From Notospermus geniculatus (lineage: Eukaryota > Nemertea > Pilidiophora > Heteronemertea > Lineidae), in assembly GCA_002633025.1 (NCBI GenBank), contig NMRB01000003.1, forward strand, positions 1,252,655 to 1,316,654: a stretch of DNA of 64,000 nucleotides, in the 5' to 3' direction. Under the pieces are notes generated by a model, which worked only from the letters and a program-made list of their open reading frames with translations, had not been told where the DNA came from and did not search any database. Every line of letters begins with the position of its first letter. Positions within the stretch are counted from its first letter, which is position 1. Shown in pieces: positions 44,498 through 54,761 of the stretch. The position numbers were made by a program, and so were the translations under genes.

Positions 44498-47400
44498 GCA
44501 AGTATACGTATGAATTCCATAATGATCACCTGAGGCTATTCATAACATTCTTTGTCGTTCGTAAATCAACCTCAATGTGTCCCTTGATGTCGGCAATGTC
44601 TATCGTGTGTATCACCATTTAAACTTGCAATGCTCATGATTCAGAGATCACTCGTTGTTAGCGGAACTGCTTTTTTTCTTAGCAACGCCGTAACTGCTCA
44701 CAAATTGCTTGTAGGCAGCGATCATGTAGAACAAACACAAGCAGTAAGAAAGGTCTTTTCTTAAGGCGGGGGGCTACCAATGCCGACTTTATTGACGCTC
44801 TTTGAAAACAAGCGTCCTAACATATTCATGACAAAATAAAAAGTAACTAATTGATTTCAACGAAATGTTTTAGCTACAACCTTTATGCTCCCGTTCTGCG
44901 AAAAAATTGTTCATTTTGACAAATTACGATGGAGTTAATTAATTTACAACAGATTGTCAAAATTTGAGTTCTCAAACAATTTTGCAGATTTGGTATGCGA
45001 CACATCAGATTCCCACATAGTCTGTAACATACAAGCCTGATGCCTGCAGGTCCTAACGATCCGTTTTTTACGAAAGTATTTTCCATTTAATTCGTATAAA
45101 CTATTTAATGCCCCAAAAAGGCTCGATTTACAGTTTTTGAAATATTTCACATTCCCGACCAACTATCCCAAAAAGGCGATCGTGTTGCACTAGAATGCAC
45201 ATATATGGCAATAACATCCGAAAGAAATTTTTCAAATATATGTGTCCAAAAAAGAGAAAACTTGTTTGGGAAATTTGAAAATTTTCATAGCGCTCGCCAG
45301 TTACTTCTTTGTTATGTAGATTTGCACTATTCCCGCTCTTTGAGTAAACTCGGCCATTTGTGACCAAAGCACCAGCGACAGAACTGAACAATACCCGCAA
45401 TGGACACAAAAGATTTAGGGCCGGCACGTGGTTTTCGAAAACAGTACATTGTATATCAGGGTGATCGGTTTTTATCTGAATGTGAATGACTGGTCGTTTG
45501 ACCAGCGCACAAAGGAAAGTTCCGTGGATTGCCACTAGGGAATGAGCTCAGCTATAGGTAGACCCCCGCCTTAAGGTATGTGAAATGAGGCAGTGAACCT
45601 TGAAATACGAAAATAATATCAAAAGAACCATTACTCAGCGGATGTGGAAAGAAAATTCAAGATGGCGCGTATTGTTATACAGCCGAGCCGGACTCCCGAC
45701 AAATCCCGAAGTACCCGAAGGAGGCCGGGCGAGGCCGAGCCGAATGGTTTTAGCTACAACCTTTATGCTCCCGTTCTGCGAAAGAATTGTTCATTTTGAC
45801 AAATTACGATGGAGTTAATTAATTTACAACAGATTGTCAAAATTTGAGTTCTCAAACAATTTTGCAGATTTGGTATGCGACACATCAGATTCCCACATAG
45901 TCTGTAACATACAAGCCTGATCGTGTTGCACTAGAATGCACATATATGGCAATAACATCCAAAAGAAATTTTTCAAATATATGTGTCCAAAAAAGAGAAA
46001 ACTTGTTTGGGAAATTTGAAAATTTTCATAGCGCTCGCCAGTTACTTCTTTGTTATATAGATTTGCACTATTCCCGCTCTTTGAGTAAACTCGGCCATTT
46101 GTGACCAAAGCACCAGCGACAGAACTGAACAATACCCGCAATGGACACAAAAGATTTAGGGCCGGCAAGTGGTTTTCGAAAACAGTATATCAGGGTGATC
46201 GGTTTTTATCTGAATGTGAATGACTGGTCGTTTGACCAGCGCACAAAGGAAAGTTCCGTGGATTGCCACTAGGGAATGAGCTCAGCTATAGGTAGCCCCC
46301 CGCCTTAAGGTATGTGAAATGAGGCAGTGAACCTTGAAATACGAAAATAATATCAAAAGAACCATTACTCAGCGGATGTGGAAAGAAAAAAATCTCTACT
46401 TTCTCATGATTTTGGTATCGGGAGAAAAAAATTCCCTGGAGTATGAGGTAGGCTAATCGCCGTCATCTCATGAAAATGTTTTGTCATTACTGTTAATTAG
46501 CCGTTGTCATAGTTTCATAATGGAGGCAAACCCCGCCGATGGCTCGAGTTCAGCGAGTTTTATGCACGTCGTTGGTCTTCCACTTTTCCTGAGTAACGTT
46601 GTGATTGTAAACAGGTTTGTCCCCGGGGTTTGTGTTTGTCTCTGAGTGCGAAACTAAATCGGATTCAGCAAGAACAGATCCTGTTCGCATAGATGGGCTG
46701 AAAGCTTTATTTTAGTGGCACACTGACAATCGCCTGTGGGAAAATACTAGTACGCACTTGCATGTGGAAAAAAGCAATTGCGACAGAACTCCGTATTTTT
46801 TTAATGCATCAATGCCCTATTGGAAAAAGATAACATCCCACTATACAGCATGTTCTTTCGAAGTACCCTATTCACATGGAACACAGCGGAATTAGACAGA
46901 ATACCTTGCTAATAGGACAAATGATGCTGTATTTGTCGAACACCGCCTGAGAACTTCTTATCTTACTTTCTAGCAAAAGTGGCCATTTGGAGACTTAGGG
47001 TGTCAAATATATGGATTCGGGTGCTTCTTCTTTGGTTCGGCCTCCATGACAACCGTGTGCTTGCTGAGTGTAGAGAGATACTACAGGTTGACGAGGGTTC
47101 CTCGGTTTAAGCGTAAGTTTCGAATGAACGTGGGAGAAGCAAACCAAACTTTGGTTGCCCTTAGGGCTGTTGTGACAACAGGTTTAAAAAGTTGAGATTA
47201 GATAAAAAGAAGGTTCCGCCAGATTCTGCAAGTTCTCGTTTAGGCATGTTTAGATTGAGGCAAATTTGTTGTCTTTTAATTTTTCAGCAAAACACTGCGC
47301 CATACAAATTGCATTCATTTGGTGCTATGCTTTATTTTGGTCTGTGTGCCCACTACTTGGATGGAGTAGATACGAATTTGAACCATATAAGGTAAGGAAA

Positions 47401-48793
47401 GTTGGGACATGATGATAGCTTCAGCCACAATATTGGAATTTCGGAGTATGTTACTGGCGTTGTAAAAGTGTAATCGGGAGTTTTCGCAAAGCCCCCGAAA
47501 CGCCAACGCGAACGCCACACCCATTGTTCGATGCCACGAAGAGAGCACCGAACAAAAGGATAGACGTTCGCGTTGGCGTTTCGGTGGCTTAGCAAAAACT
47601 CTATAATAAAAACAGCCTTCTATTGACATTGCTCATTTAGAGCTTATTCAAACGTCGATGGCAGGTCAATCAGAAACATCTGCAACAATAAAAATTAGTC
47701 CAATGAAAAAGAGAGTTATTCCAAACATTTGTCAGACCAAACGAAGCCTTGTGGTTGCAACTGCAGCCGAAGTATTGCTGACGTACAGTAGTCATGAAGT
47801 TGTTGACCTCTGACAAAAACTGTCCTTTCATTTCTTTTCAGCTCTCGTGTACATTAGACTGGTATAATCCCACACAGGAGACGTTTTCTTTCATTTTCTC
47901 TGCCTGTACGTTCATGTTCTTCATCCCAGTGACTCTAATGATAATATTTTACGCCAAAATCATTGCTGTGATACGCGAGAAGAGAAGAAATATGGCCAGA
48001 TGGACTAACACCGACGATGGGCGGAGGGAACAGCAATTAACTGTGGTGAGCACGGAACACGACACGATATACATGTAGTTGTCGAAATGATCTTGCTGCT
48101 CCTTTGCGAATTCACCCACACACCATGGATCATAACAAGCTAATCTGAAATCCTCTCCTCTGGCAGAAAGAGCCTCTGGGTTCGAAAGCAGCTGCACGTA
48201 TGTGCAAATTATGATTAAACCGAGTCAATGCCGCGGTTGTCATTCGAATCATGAATTCCTTTTTTTCGTACGCGGAATAACTGTACTAAAACGGCCGATG
48301 CAGGGATTCTTTTATATAATGCAACAGTTCGGGGTTATGTAACAACTCATCACCCTGAAACATACCATAGGCCTATTATTTTCTTCTCAAGGGATTGGAA
48401 TTAAATTTCGCGTATGAAGAAAAGAATTGTCCATAATTTGAATGGCAACAATGAATGCTAGAACCTACGAAATACACAGTTATTCAAGCTAACGTAGGCC
48501 GATCAGTCTGTGATCTGAAACCTGCTTTTTGTCTTTTTCAGATGACAGCTGTAGTAGTGATATGTTTTGTCGTGATTTGGTCGCCATATGCCATCATTTC
48601 TTTCATGTCCGCCTTTGGTGCATTCCATTATACTTCGCCAGAGGCATCCATCGTGGCACCTGTTCTTGCCAAGTCCGGAGTTTACATCAACCCGATAATC
48701 TACGCGTTCACACATCGGAACTTCCGCCGAGCTTTTAAGGAACTCCTGTGCAGCAAAGACGAACCAGCGGATACAGACGAGACTTTTGTGTAG
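44340..48793 (+). CDS. Opsin (retinal-binding GPCR), first exon not found
   Basis: Light-sensing seven-transmembrane receptor. Exons: 44340-44497 (TM1-TM2), 46974-47112 (TM3), 47288-47391 (TM4), 47842-48045 (TM5), 48542-48793 (TM6-TM7, stop). Phases fit throughout if the first donor is GC. Diagnostic residues: GNLMVVMAF in TM1, LAISDE in TM2, Cys then ERY in TM3, CPLLGWSRYEFEP in TM4, SCTLDW in extracellular loop 2, and LAKSGVYINPIIYAF in TM7, where Lys is the retinal Schiff-base residue. The position of rhodopsin Glu113 is Tyr, and Glu lies six residues before the loop-2 Cys (Glu181 position), the invertebrate counterion pattern. After NPIIYAF comes THRNF, so the tripeptide is HRN, neither NKQ (ciliary) nor HPK (rhabdomeric). 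The N-terminal exon is probably upstream of 44340 but I could not place it. Subfamily uncertain: peropsin/neuropsin/Go-like. Confidence 0.88.
44758..45577. mobile_element. TIR element in opsin intron
   Basis: About 0.82 kb bounded by CTTAAGGCGGGGGGCTACC and its imperfect complement GGTAGACCCCCGCCTTAAG. No transposase visible. Much of it is repeated at 45747-46316. Confidence 0.65.
45747..46388 (+). repeat. Partial direct copy of 44868-45649 with internal deletion
   Basis: Begins TTTTAGCTACAACCTTTATG as at 44867. It is near-identical but lacks about 140 bases (45040-45178 of copy 1), joined at the shared GAT. A 95-base GC-rich linker separates the copies. Confidence 0.8.
46974..47112 (+). CDS. 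Opsin exon: TM3 with ERY motif
   Basis: A 139-base exon after TTTCTAG; reads QKWPFGDLGCQIYGFGCFFF, then SVERYYRLTRVPRFK, and ends in phase 1 before GTAAGT. The Cys is the disulfide partner of the loop-2 Cys. Tyr three residues after it takes the Glu113 position. Confidence 0.85.
47288..47391 (+). CDS. Opsin exon: TM4
   Basis: A 104-base exon after TTTTTCAG; the phase fits the previous exon. Codes HCAIQIAFIWCYALFWSVCP then LLGWSRYEFEPYK, the hallmark TM4 end of opsins. Donor GTAAGG. Confidence 0.85.
47476..47602. mobile_element. Foldback MITE family B, copy 2, in opsin intron
   Basis: 127 bp in the TM4-TM5 intron; same arms and centre as 43324-43451, with one arm ending GGCTTAGCAAAAACTC. Confidence 0.8.
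47842..48045 (+). CDS. Opsin exon: loop 2 and TM5
   Basis: A 204-base phase-0 exon after CTTTTCAG; starts LSCTLDWYNPTQETFSFIF, then TM5 (FFIPVTLMIIFYAKI) and a basic third intracellular loop (IREKRRNMARW). Donor GTGAGC. Confidence 0.87.
48542..48793 (+). CDS. Opsin exon: TM6, TM7 and C-terminus
   Basis: A 252-base final exon after TTTTTCAG; TM6 VICFVVIWSPYAIISFMSAF, TM7 LAKSGVYINPIIYAF, then THRNFRRAFKELLCSKDEP and an acidic tail ending DTDETFV. The Lys is the chromophore site. A Cys in ELLCS could be palmitoylated. Confidence 0.9.
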   Translation: MTAVVVICFVVIWSPYAIISFMSAFGAFHYTSPEASIVAPVLAKSGVYINPIIYAFTHRNFRRAFKELLCSKDEPADTDETFV

Positions 48794-48845
48794 GATGTAG
48801 CATGTCAAGGGTCTAGTTCTTGTGATTTACAGCAGCTTCAAAGCT

Positions 48846-49014
48846 GGTGTAACGTTTTTCAGTGAGGCCCATGGGCCAGTGTGACAAATAGATTGACGGA
48901 ATAAGTGGCGACTTGACAATGAGCGACACACAGAGAAATAGTGAGTCTGTTTCCCAGTGTGTTCCAAACAATGGAAATCACAAAGATAAATGGCCACACT
49001 GAAAAAGTTACACC
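48846..49014 (+). mobile_element. Foldback MITE family A, copy 3, in opsin 3' region
   Basis: 169 bp, starting 53 bases after the opsin stop. The right terminus has lost one C (AAAAAGTTACACC). Probably part of the transcribed 3' untranslated region. Confidence 0.8.
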
Positions 49015-49046
49015 TGGCAAGACCAGATGAAAGGAGTAGCTTCCAG

Positions 49047-49052
49047 AATAAA
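49047..49052 (+). promoter_or_regulatory. Possible polyadenylation signal of the opsin
   Basis: AATAAA about 250 bases after the opsin stop codon, downstream of a MITE sitting in the presumed 3' untranslated region. The second opsin copy keeps the same hexamer at 60794-60799. Confidence 0.4.
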
Positions 49053-49410
49053 AAGCTGCTGCCGTGCGAATTTCTTGTCGTTGATCACTGGTGCTAATTT
49101 GCCTGTAATGTATGTAGGAATTGACCCACGGTCATTCGTAGAATTACAATGTATCTCTCTATAATTCATAGGAAGTTAGCACATCGCTATTTTGTCGACT
49201 GTGAGTACATCAACACTTGATCTTGGCGGCTGCTTCAGAATCAGAATGTGTGTCGTCGACCAAGCCGTTGTATGCTTAGAATCTTTGCTCACTTTCACAA
49301 TATAAAAAATTTGTAGCCTTCTTCGCTTTTTAGTAAAAGGAATAATTTTTTCTAGCTTTTCCTTGTGTTGCACTACATGTACATTACTTTCATTTCAACC
49401 CGTTTGTTAC

Positions 49411-50137
49411 AGCTGACATGTTTGCATTACCCCATGGCTTTGGCTGAATAAAAAAACAGGTAGATGAAGTTCAAACGTTCATCAAACGCCTCTCTCAGAC
49501 CACCATTACCCCAAATACCTCCCAGGTGTCGCTGTCATTCGAATGAAAGCCGTGGAGCTGGGAGGATAGCGAGTGCTCCGCAGGTCAGCACAAGTATAAT
49601 GCTGTAGGCATACATTGTAGGCCTACATACACAACAGGGTCAGGCCGCTATTGACGACTAAGCACTAGCGAAAAGTAGCCCTCAACATTCCCTAACAACA
49701 GAAAACACAAAAAACCCACGATATTTCAAAACGGATAATATTCCAACTTACCTGCATAACATGAGTCACTTTGTAAACTCCGAAAGGGCAGATAAAATTA
49801 ATTTACGGTACATGCAATTCTCACAATACCAGGACTCATAACTCAGTCGTCATTAGCTGCCTATATTGTATAGACTTAGGCTTGACCCTAGTGTCTATGT
49901 ATGCCTACAGCATTGTACTTGCACTAACCTGCAGAGCACGAGCCATCCTTCCAGCTCGGCGACTTTCATTCGAATGACAGCGACATCTTGGCGGTGTTTG
50001 GCGTAATGGTGGTATGAGAGAAGTGTTTGATGAAGGACCTCGACGCCGTTTGAACTTCATCTACCTGCCGCGCTGTGGCGCGACACGGGATTTTTTTATT
50101 CAGCCAAAGCCATGGGGTAATGCAACCATATCAGCTT
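49411..50137. mobile_element. Long-terminal-inverted-repeat element, copy 1
   Basis: About 727 bp with roughly 200-base imperfect inverted arms: TTGCATTACCCCATGGCTTT and AGGTAGATGAAGTTCAAACG at left, complements at right, including TGTCGCTGTCATTCGAATGA. The centre is AT-rich and non-coding. Confidence 0.75.
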
Positions 50138-50429
50138 TAAATAGGCCTACGCCGGACGTTTTATCGAAGGGTATGTCTTTCTTTAGGATTACTTTATTCT
50201 CATCCAGGACTTACACATGATGCAATGACCGGTTCAGCGCTTCTTTAGCTACCAGAGTCTTCCCCGCTATGATGAGATGAGATATCGCGTTTCAACATCC
50301 TTCTTGATTCTTTGACAACTCCTCTCCTCAATTATCTCCTAACTGATAAGAAAGCCACGAAGCACACTTGTCAAAAGTTTGAATTCCTGCACAACTATAT
50401 CACATTTCACGGATATGAGGTGTTCGACG

Positions 50430-51054
50430 TCACTTGCAACGGAAAGACGAGCTCTTTTTGATTAAGCATTCCAGAGGCCAGTATGTTCTGCGTTGTAATA
50501 TTAATCTAGCCTTAACAACATTGGCAATTACATGTACTTTATTAAGGAGTTTGCAGGTGGATGTAATAAATTGCGATTCTCTTCGTATAGAGCGAAACGA
50601 AAGAAGAAATATGGAGATGAAAAGCTTATTCTTAGGTCATGAAGACCTCAAACCCATCAACGGCCTTCAACTTCAAAAAGAAGAATCCTTGCAATTTGGT
50701 TGACCGTGCATGTTAATCGTCTTTGACGAAATAGATATCAGATGTACCTTCTCAGGGACGTGAGGTACCTGGCAAAATGAGATATTAGAAAACAGAAATG
50801 TATCGCTGAGTTTCGTTCACCAAATCCAGTAGTGATTCACAACTGCTTTGTTGGCTTCCGATGTTGTTGGAATCATGAGAATTAAACCGACTGTCTGGTA
50901 TTTTAGACACAACTACAAGATGTATGAAACATCGTAATCCGGCGTAATCCACTTTTTATTTCCTGGCAATCACGAATTTGTTGGTATCAAGCCGCAGAAC
51001 AAAGATGCATTCGCTCCCCTATCCGAACATTCGCCTGAGTTTATGATTTTTTGC
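50430..51054. other. Spacer between opsin region and LicD gene
   Basis: Short chance frames only. It begins exactly where the large duplication ends. Confidence 0.4.
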
Positions 51055-52545
51055 TTATACTCGTGTCGTCTGGAGATCGGTCCCTCTGGCAAACCGCACA
51101 ATCGTCACCACTACAAATATGAAAACAAGAAAAATAATGGTGCACGCTATCCAAACAATTGCCGACACAAATTCCTCGGAATCGTTGAGGAGTTCGGTGC
51201 TAAAAGGCAACGTGATAGACGATGCATCGTCCTCCACTAACGTAACGCCCAATATTTTGTCCCCAACACGTAAAGTTTCCTCCATCTTGTCACCTCTCCA
51301 ATGTCGAAAAACAAAAGGGTACGTATTTTTCAGGTGACTACATTCAATTCTTATCACTTTGTAAGTGGCCTGTTCTCTTACGTGGCTGTAGTCATGTGTA
51401 CTGCACATAGGGGTCATTCCATAGGTCATATGAATCCATGAAAGGCTACTACGCGGCACTTTCACCATCAAACCTTCAAAAGGCCGTAAACGTAAGGGAA
51501 AAACCTCAGTCTTCCTGTGTTTGAGGTCACCGAAACTAGGGTTGTTGTTCCACAGATATTTGCTGTCTTCTTCAAAGAACATCAGATCGATAAAAGGCCA
51601 TCTCCACTTACATTCTTTCTTTGGGCACCTGTAGGAGTCCCAAGCAAATAGCTTCAGTATGGGGTCTTCACCCCTATCAAAAACAAAGTACTTTGGCTCT
51701 AAAGTTTTGAAAACCCGCTTAATTTCTTTGCAATGTGATTTGTTTATCATAATATCCATATCATCATCCCAAGGGATAAAGCCATGGTGACGAAATGATC
51801 CGAGTAAGCTTCCTGCGGCCAAGAAATAGGTCCAGCCCTGCTCCTCAGCAACGCGGATGAACACACGCAGTAGATCCAATAGTTTTTCTTTGTCACGTGG
51901 TGCCAATTCACGCAACTTGAACGGAAGAATTTCCGGATCTATCCCACTCGAACGGTTATTCCAAAGTACAGATTTTGAAGATGGTTCAGGTGACATGATT
52001 TTGTGCCTACTGCTTGGTAACGATGACGAAGAGCCCCGGTTTCTAATCGCAGACGACAGAGCACCCTCAGCTTTCTTCATGATGTCATGGAGTTTGCCAC
52101 CGGCTGGCATTTCATCAGATTCAGGGGGCGGAGCGATTTTCTTCAATTGCATGAGGCTGAGGCCATCACTGTCGATGCTTTTATGTTCGTCGTTTTCAAT
52201 TTTTGAATCATCAAATCTGTTCACTGCATCCATATCACTTTCCCTATCACTCGACAGCTTCATAGGCTCAGCCCCAGCTTCCCCTCCATCCTTGCTAAAC
52301 GATGACGATGCAATAGCCTCCATTGACCTTATGTGGTTGGCCATAGTCACCTGGGCACTCGTCCCTCCATCCTTCGCCTTTTCAAGTCGAAATCCCTTCG
52401 CTATTTCATGTCGGAGTCTCTTCTTACCCAACGAGAGGTATTTGAAATAGTCATTCGAAACGTTGACGACCAAGGTACAAGCAATCAGGAAACCAACTGC
52501 AATCATGAGCCGGAAATACCGTGATGCTTGTGTGACGGGAATCAT
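51055..52545 (-). CDS. LicD-family protein with two membrane segments
   Basis: A single-exon reading frame of 496 residues. The LicD family transfers phosphocholine or phospho-sugar groups to glycans; fukutin is a distant relative. Residues 12-29 form a membrane segment (signal anchor), followed by a polar, probably disordered stem to about 205. The LicD domain runs from about 220 to 450, with AAGSLLGSFRHHGFIPWDDD at 243-262 followed by MDI, carrying the metal-binding Asp residues. WPFIDLMFFEED (316-327) and RPFEGLMVKVP (354-364) also match the family. A second hydrophobic helix lies at about 462-484, then a short basic tail. The start ATG has an in-frame stop upstream. Location is probably Golgi or another secretory compartment; the donor and acceptor are unknown. 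Neighbour 55309-55758 is a paralogue. Confidence 0.85.
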   Translation of the reverse strand: MIPVTQASRYFRLMIAVGFLIACTLVVNVSNDYFKYLSLGKKRLRHEIAKGFRLEKAKDGGTSAQVTMANHIRSMEAIASSSFSKDGGEAGAEPMKLSSDRESDMDAVNRFDDSKIENDEHKSIDSDGLSLMQLKKIAPPPESDEMPAGGKLHDIMKKAEGALSSAIRNRGSSSSLPSSRHKIMSPEPSSKSVLWNNRSSGIDPEILPFKLRELAPRDKEKLLDLLRVFIRVAEEQGWTYFLAAGSLLGSFRHHGFIPWDDDMDIMINKSHCKEIKRVFKTLEPKYFVFDRGEDPILKLFAWDSYRCPKKECKWRWPFIDLMFFEEDSKYLWNNNPSFGDLKHRKTEVFPLRLRPFEGLMVKVPRSSLSWIHMTYGMTPMCSTHDYSHVREQATYKVIRIECSHLKNTYPFVFRHWRGDKMEETLRVGDKILGVTLVEDDASSITLPFSTELLNDSEEFVSAIVWIACTIIFLVFIFVVVTIVRFARGTDLQTTRV

Positions 52546-52665
52546 CTCAAATTTACCTGAAAGGATGACTTACATTAACTCATTGATTACCTTGAGAAAG
52601 AGCCATGTTGTCATTTCGCCTAATGGAACACGAATCTTCGTCAGAAAACTTCAACATGGATAATG

Positions 52666-52781
52666 GGTCATATGAATAAAGACTAGTCAATGCTTTTACT
52701 TCAGATTTGTACACCAATGCCTAGTGCATTTGCATTGCAAAATTCAAGTAAAAGCATTTACTAGTCTTTATTCATATGACC
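52666..52781. mobile_element. Foldback element family F, copy 2
   Basis: 116 bp upstream of the LicD gene; arms GGTCATATGAATAAAGACTA and complement, with AATGCTTTTACTTCAGATTT inside as in copy 1. Confidence 0.75.
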
Positions 52782-53482
52782 AAATGTGTCATGAAGGTAG
52801 TTAAAAGGAAACTGTTTACTCGTATTGGCAAGTGGAATGCACGATCAACCACCAATATGTTATATACACATGTTTTCATATGAAAATGAGGTAGGTACAA
52901 ACTGCACGTACGTAATTGCAAATTGATGCTATAGACAACAGCTACTGGAGGCAAGTTCAGGACAATTAATGCACAACATTACCATTGCGACAAAAACTTC
53001 GAAGAAGGTGACTTACTTGGAAAGGAGAAGAAGGAGGCCTAAGTCAAGTTTTCCCTCTAGTCATGTGTTGAGTGTCCTACAGTGTCGGCCATGACATATC
53101 TTATCTATGCATCGATGTAAATACATGTGCATATTAGAGAGCCCCCTTCGGAAATACATGTAGGCCTATTATCTCTCTGTTATAAGTGCCTTCTTAAAGA
53201 CAACAGGACTTGCATCAATTAACATCACATTTAATTCAATGACAGACGTGTAGGCCTATGTTGCCTTTTGGCAAATGACTTGTCGAGTATGGGCCTGTCT
53301 ACGTTTTGCCAAGCACGCACGAGGCTAGCATGTATGTATTAATTTGGAAGCTTCATAAGTCTTTTGGATCTTGAAGCTGACGTGAACGAACAAAAAGCCC
53401 CATTTGGCCACCGAACTTGTCGGAAGACTTCTCATGTTTTCTCTTATTCGTAGTATTTACTATTATTACGTAAGTCGAAGGC
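52782..53482. other. Spacer upstream of the LicD gene
   Basis: AT-rich with TACATGTA and AGGCCTA words; nothing coding seen. Confidence 0.4.
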
Positions 53483-53560
53483 CTACGCTGGCTCGTTGAC
53501 CAAGTGGAGTGGTGGACATATCAGAAGGTCAACCGTTCGAATCCCGTCTAAATGACTAGT
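53483..53560 (+). mobile_element. tRNA-like (SINE head) sequence
   Basis: GGCTCGTTGACCAAGTGG resembles a Pol III A box and CCGTTCGAATCCCG a B box at about the normal spacing, but the cloverleaf stems do not close well, so this is more likely a tRNA-derived SINE than a working tRNA. Confidence 0.4.
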
Positions 53561-53896
53561 AGTGTAAGAGGTATCCTGAGATGTTGCTCTGTCCTGAAGG
53601 CAAATAAGGTGGCGCCCTCCTGGCGTCGTGGGGTCTATCATGTTCTGAGCCTTCGTTTGAGGTGTTTGCAGGGGGTTTGCAATTCTCTTGCTCGTCGAAT
53701 GGGGGCTTTTTGTTCGTTCACATCAGCTTTAAGCTTAAACTATAGTGTGGAGTCCACGACAGGCTACTGTCCACCTGTGTGGGATCTTTTACTTGCCCTG
53801 GTATAGGCTCGCAGGTACAAGGGACCACGGCTTTCAGTCTCATACGACAGACCCTACTTGGTTCACAACTTTTTTTCACCGCTTTCCTCATATATG

Positions 53897-53978
53897 TCCT
53901 GGCCGGGGATCGAACCCACGCAATAACCCTGTTAGCATTGAAAGTCAAGCGTGTTAGACCACTCGACCACCAGGCCAA
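53897..53978 (-). mobile_element. tRNA-like sequence, Ser/Leu type, probably SINE head
   Basis: On the minus strand TGGTGGTCGAGTGG (A box) and GGGTTCGATCCC (B box) lie in order with a long variable-arm-like segment; acceptor arms GGCCTGG and CCAGGAC pair imperfectly. The sequence downstream on that strand (GTGGGATCTTTTACTTGCCC read on plus, 53779-53798) is a widespread invertebrate repeat motif. Confidence 0.45.
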
Positions 53979-54616
53979 GCGATGTCAACACATCCTGATT
54001 TCTTCAGGATGAATTCCAACTTTCCAACCCAGCTCTCGTGCCTCCAGGCAATTTGAAGGCGTTTTCCAGCTGGCAGCTCTCATCCGTTGCAACCGATTGA
54101 TCCCAGCATGGAATGAAAATCGCATCATCAATCAGTTGGTCGGGTCTACTGCCACGCAAAGACTGCCACGTTAGAAATGGTCGAGTGAACACAGCTGACC
54201 CACAAAAGACCACTTCACCTGATATTCATATTATGACGCAGTATGATGTTATGATAAATTCAGCCGTAAGAACAATCATGGTTTTCCAAGCCCAGTACGC
54301 ACTCGCCCTATTCAGTTGAAATTCGCCGGGATAGTTCAGCTGTTTTGATGTTTGCAGATTCAGCCTGTACGATCCAATTTTTTGTCCAAAAGTCGATTTC
54401 AAGAGATTGTTTTCGGTGCATGCATGTAGGCCTGCCTACATGTAGAATTCATGGTGAATTTTGAAGGATTTTCATCCTTTATCATATCCACCAATCTAAA
54501 CCGTGTAGATAGATGAGATAATCTCTGCCTAAATGGGAGGCCAATCACATGATTCTAAGTAAAGTCACAACTGCCCACACTACCCCACACCTGTAGTTGA
54601 ACATGCAATGACATCT

Positions 54617-54761
54617 CTGGGGCCAAATTTATGAAGCCTTCGCAACTTTGCGTTCTCGCAAATCTATTGTTTGGCTGCACATGCCCTATTGTTCACTAAC
54701 TGCCTTACAATAGACTTGCGTGAACGCCAAGTTGCAAAGGCTTCATAAATACGGCCCCTGG
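54617..54761. mobile_element. Foldback MITE family C, copy 2
   Basis: 145 bp; CTGGGGCCAAATTTATGAAG at left and its complement at right; same centre as copy 1. Confidence 0.8.

Larger units (their letters stand above)
44498..46973 (+). other. Opsin intron with duplicated TIR element
   Basis: A 2.5 kb intron between the TM2 and TM3 exons. It contains a roughly 0.8 kb terminal-inverted-repeat element (44758-45577), a second partial copy (45747-46388) and unrecognised sequence on both sides. Confidence 0.6.
47080..50429 (+). repeat. Large near-identical duplication, copy 1
   Basis: About 3.35 kb matching 58843-62186 in the same orientation, including opsin exons, two families of foldback element and the long-TIR element. 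Differences are few single bases and small indels (for example TTTTAATTTTTCAG against TTTTTTCAG before the TM4 exon). Confidence 0.85.

Noticed and set aside
45128-45535. 135-codon minus-strand frame, repeated at 45824-46168
   Set aside because: It lies in the duplicated TIR element, has no transposase signature, and the second copy carries a deletion.
48503-48808. 101-codon minus-strand frame opposite the opsin last exon
   Set aside because: Antisense shadow; the plus strand carries the conserved TM6-TM7 protein.
51857-52450. 197-codon plus-strand frame opposite the LicD gene
   Set aside because: Antisense shadow of the Ser-rich stem region of the LicD protein.
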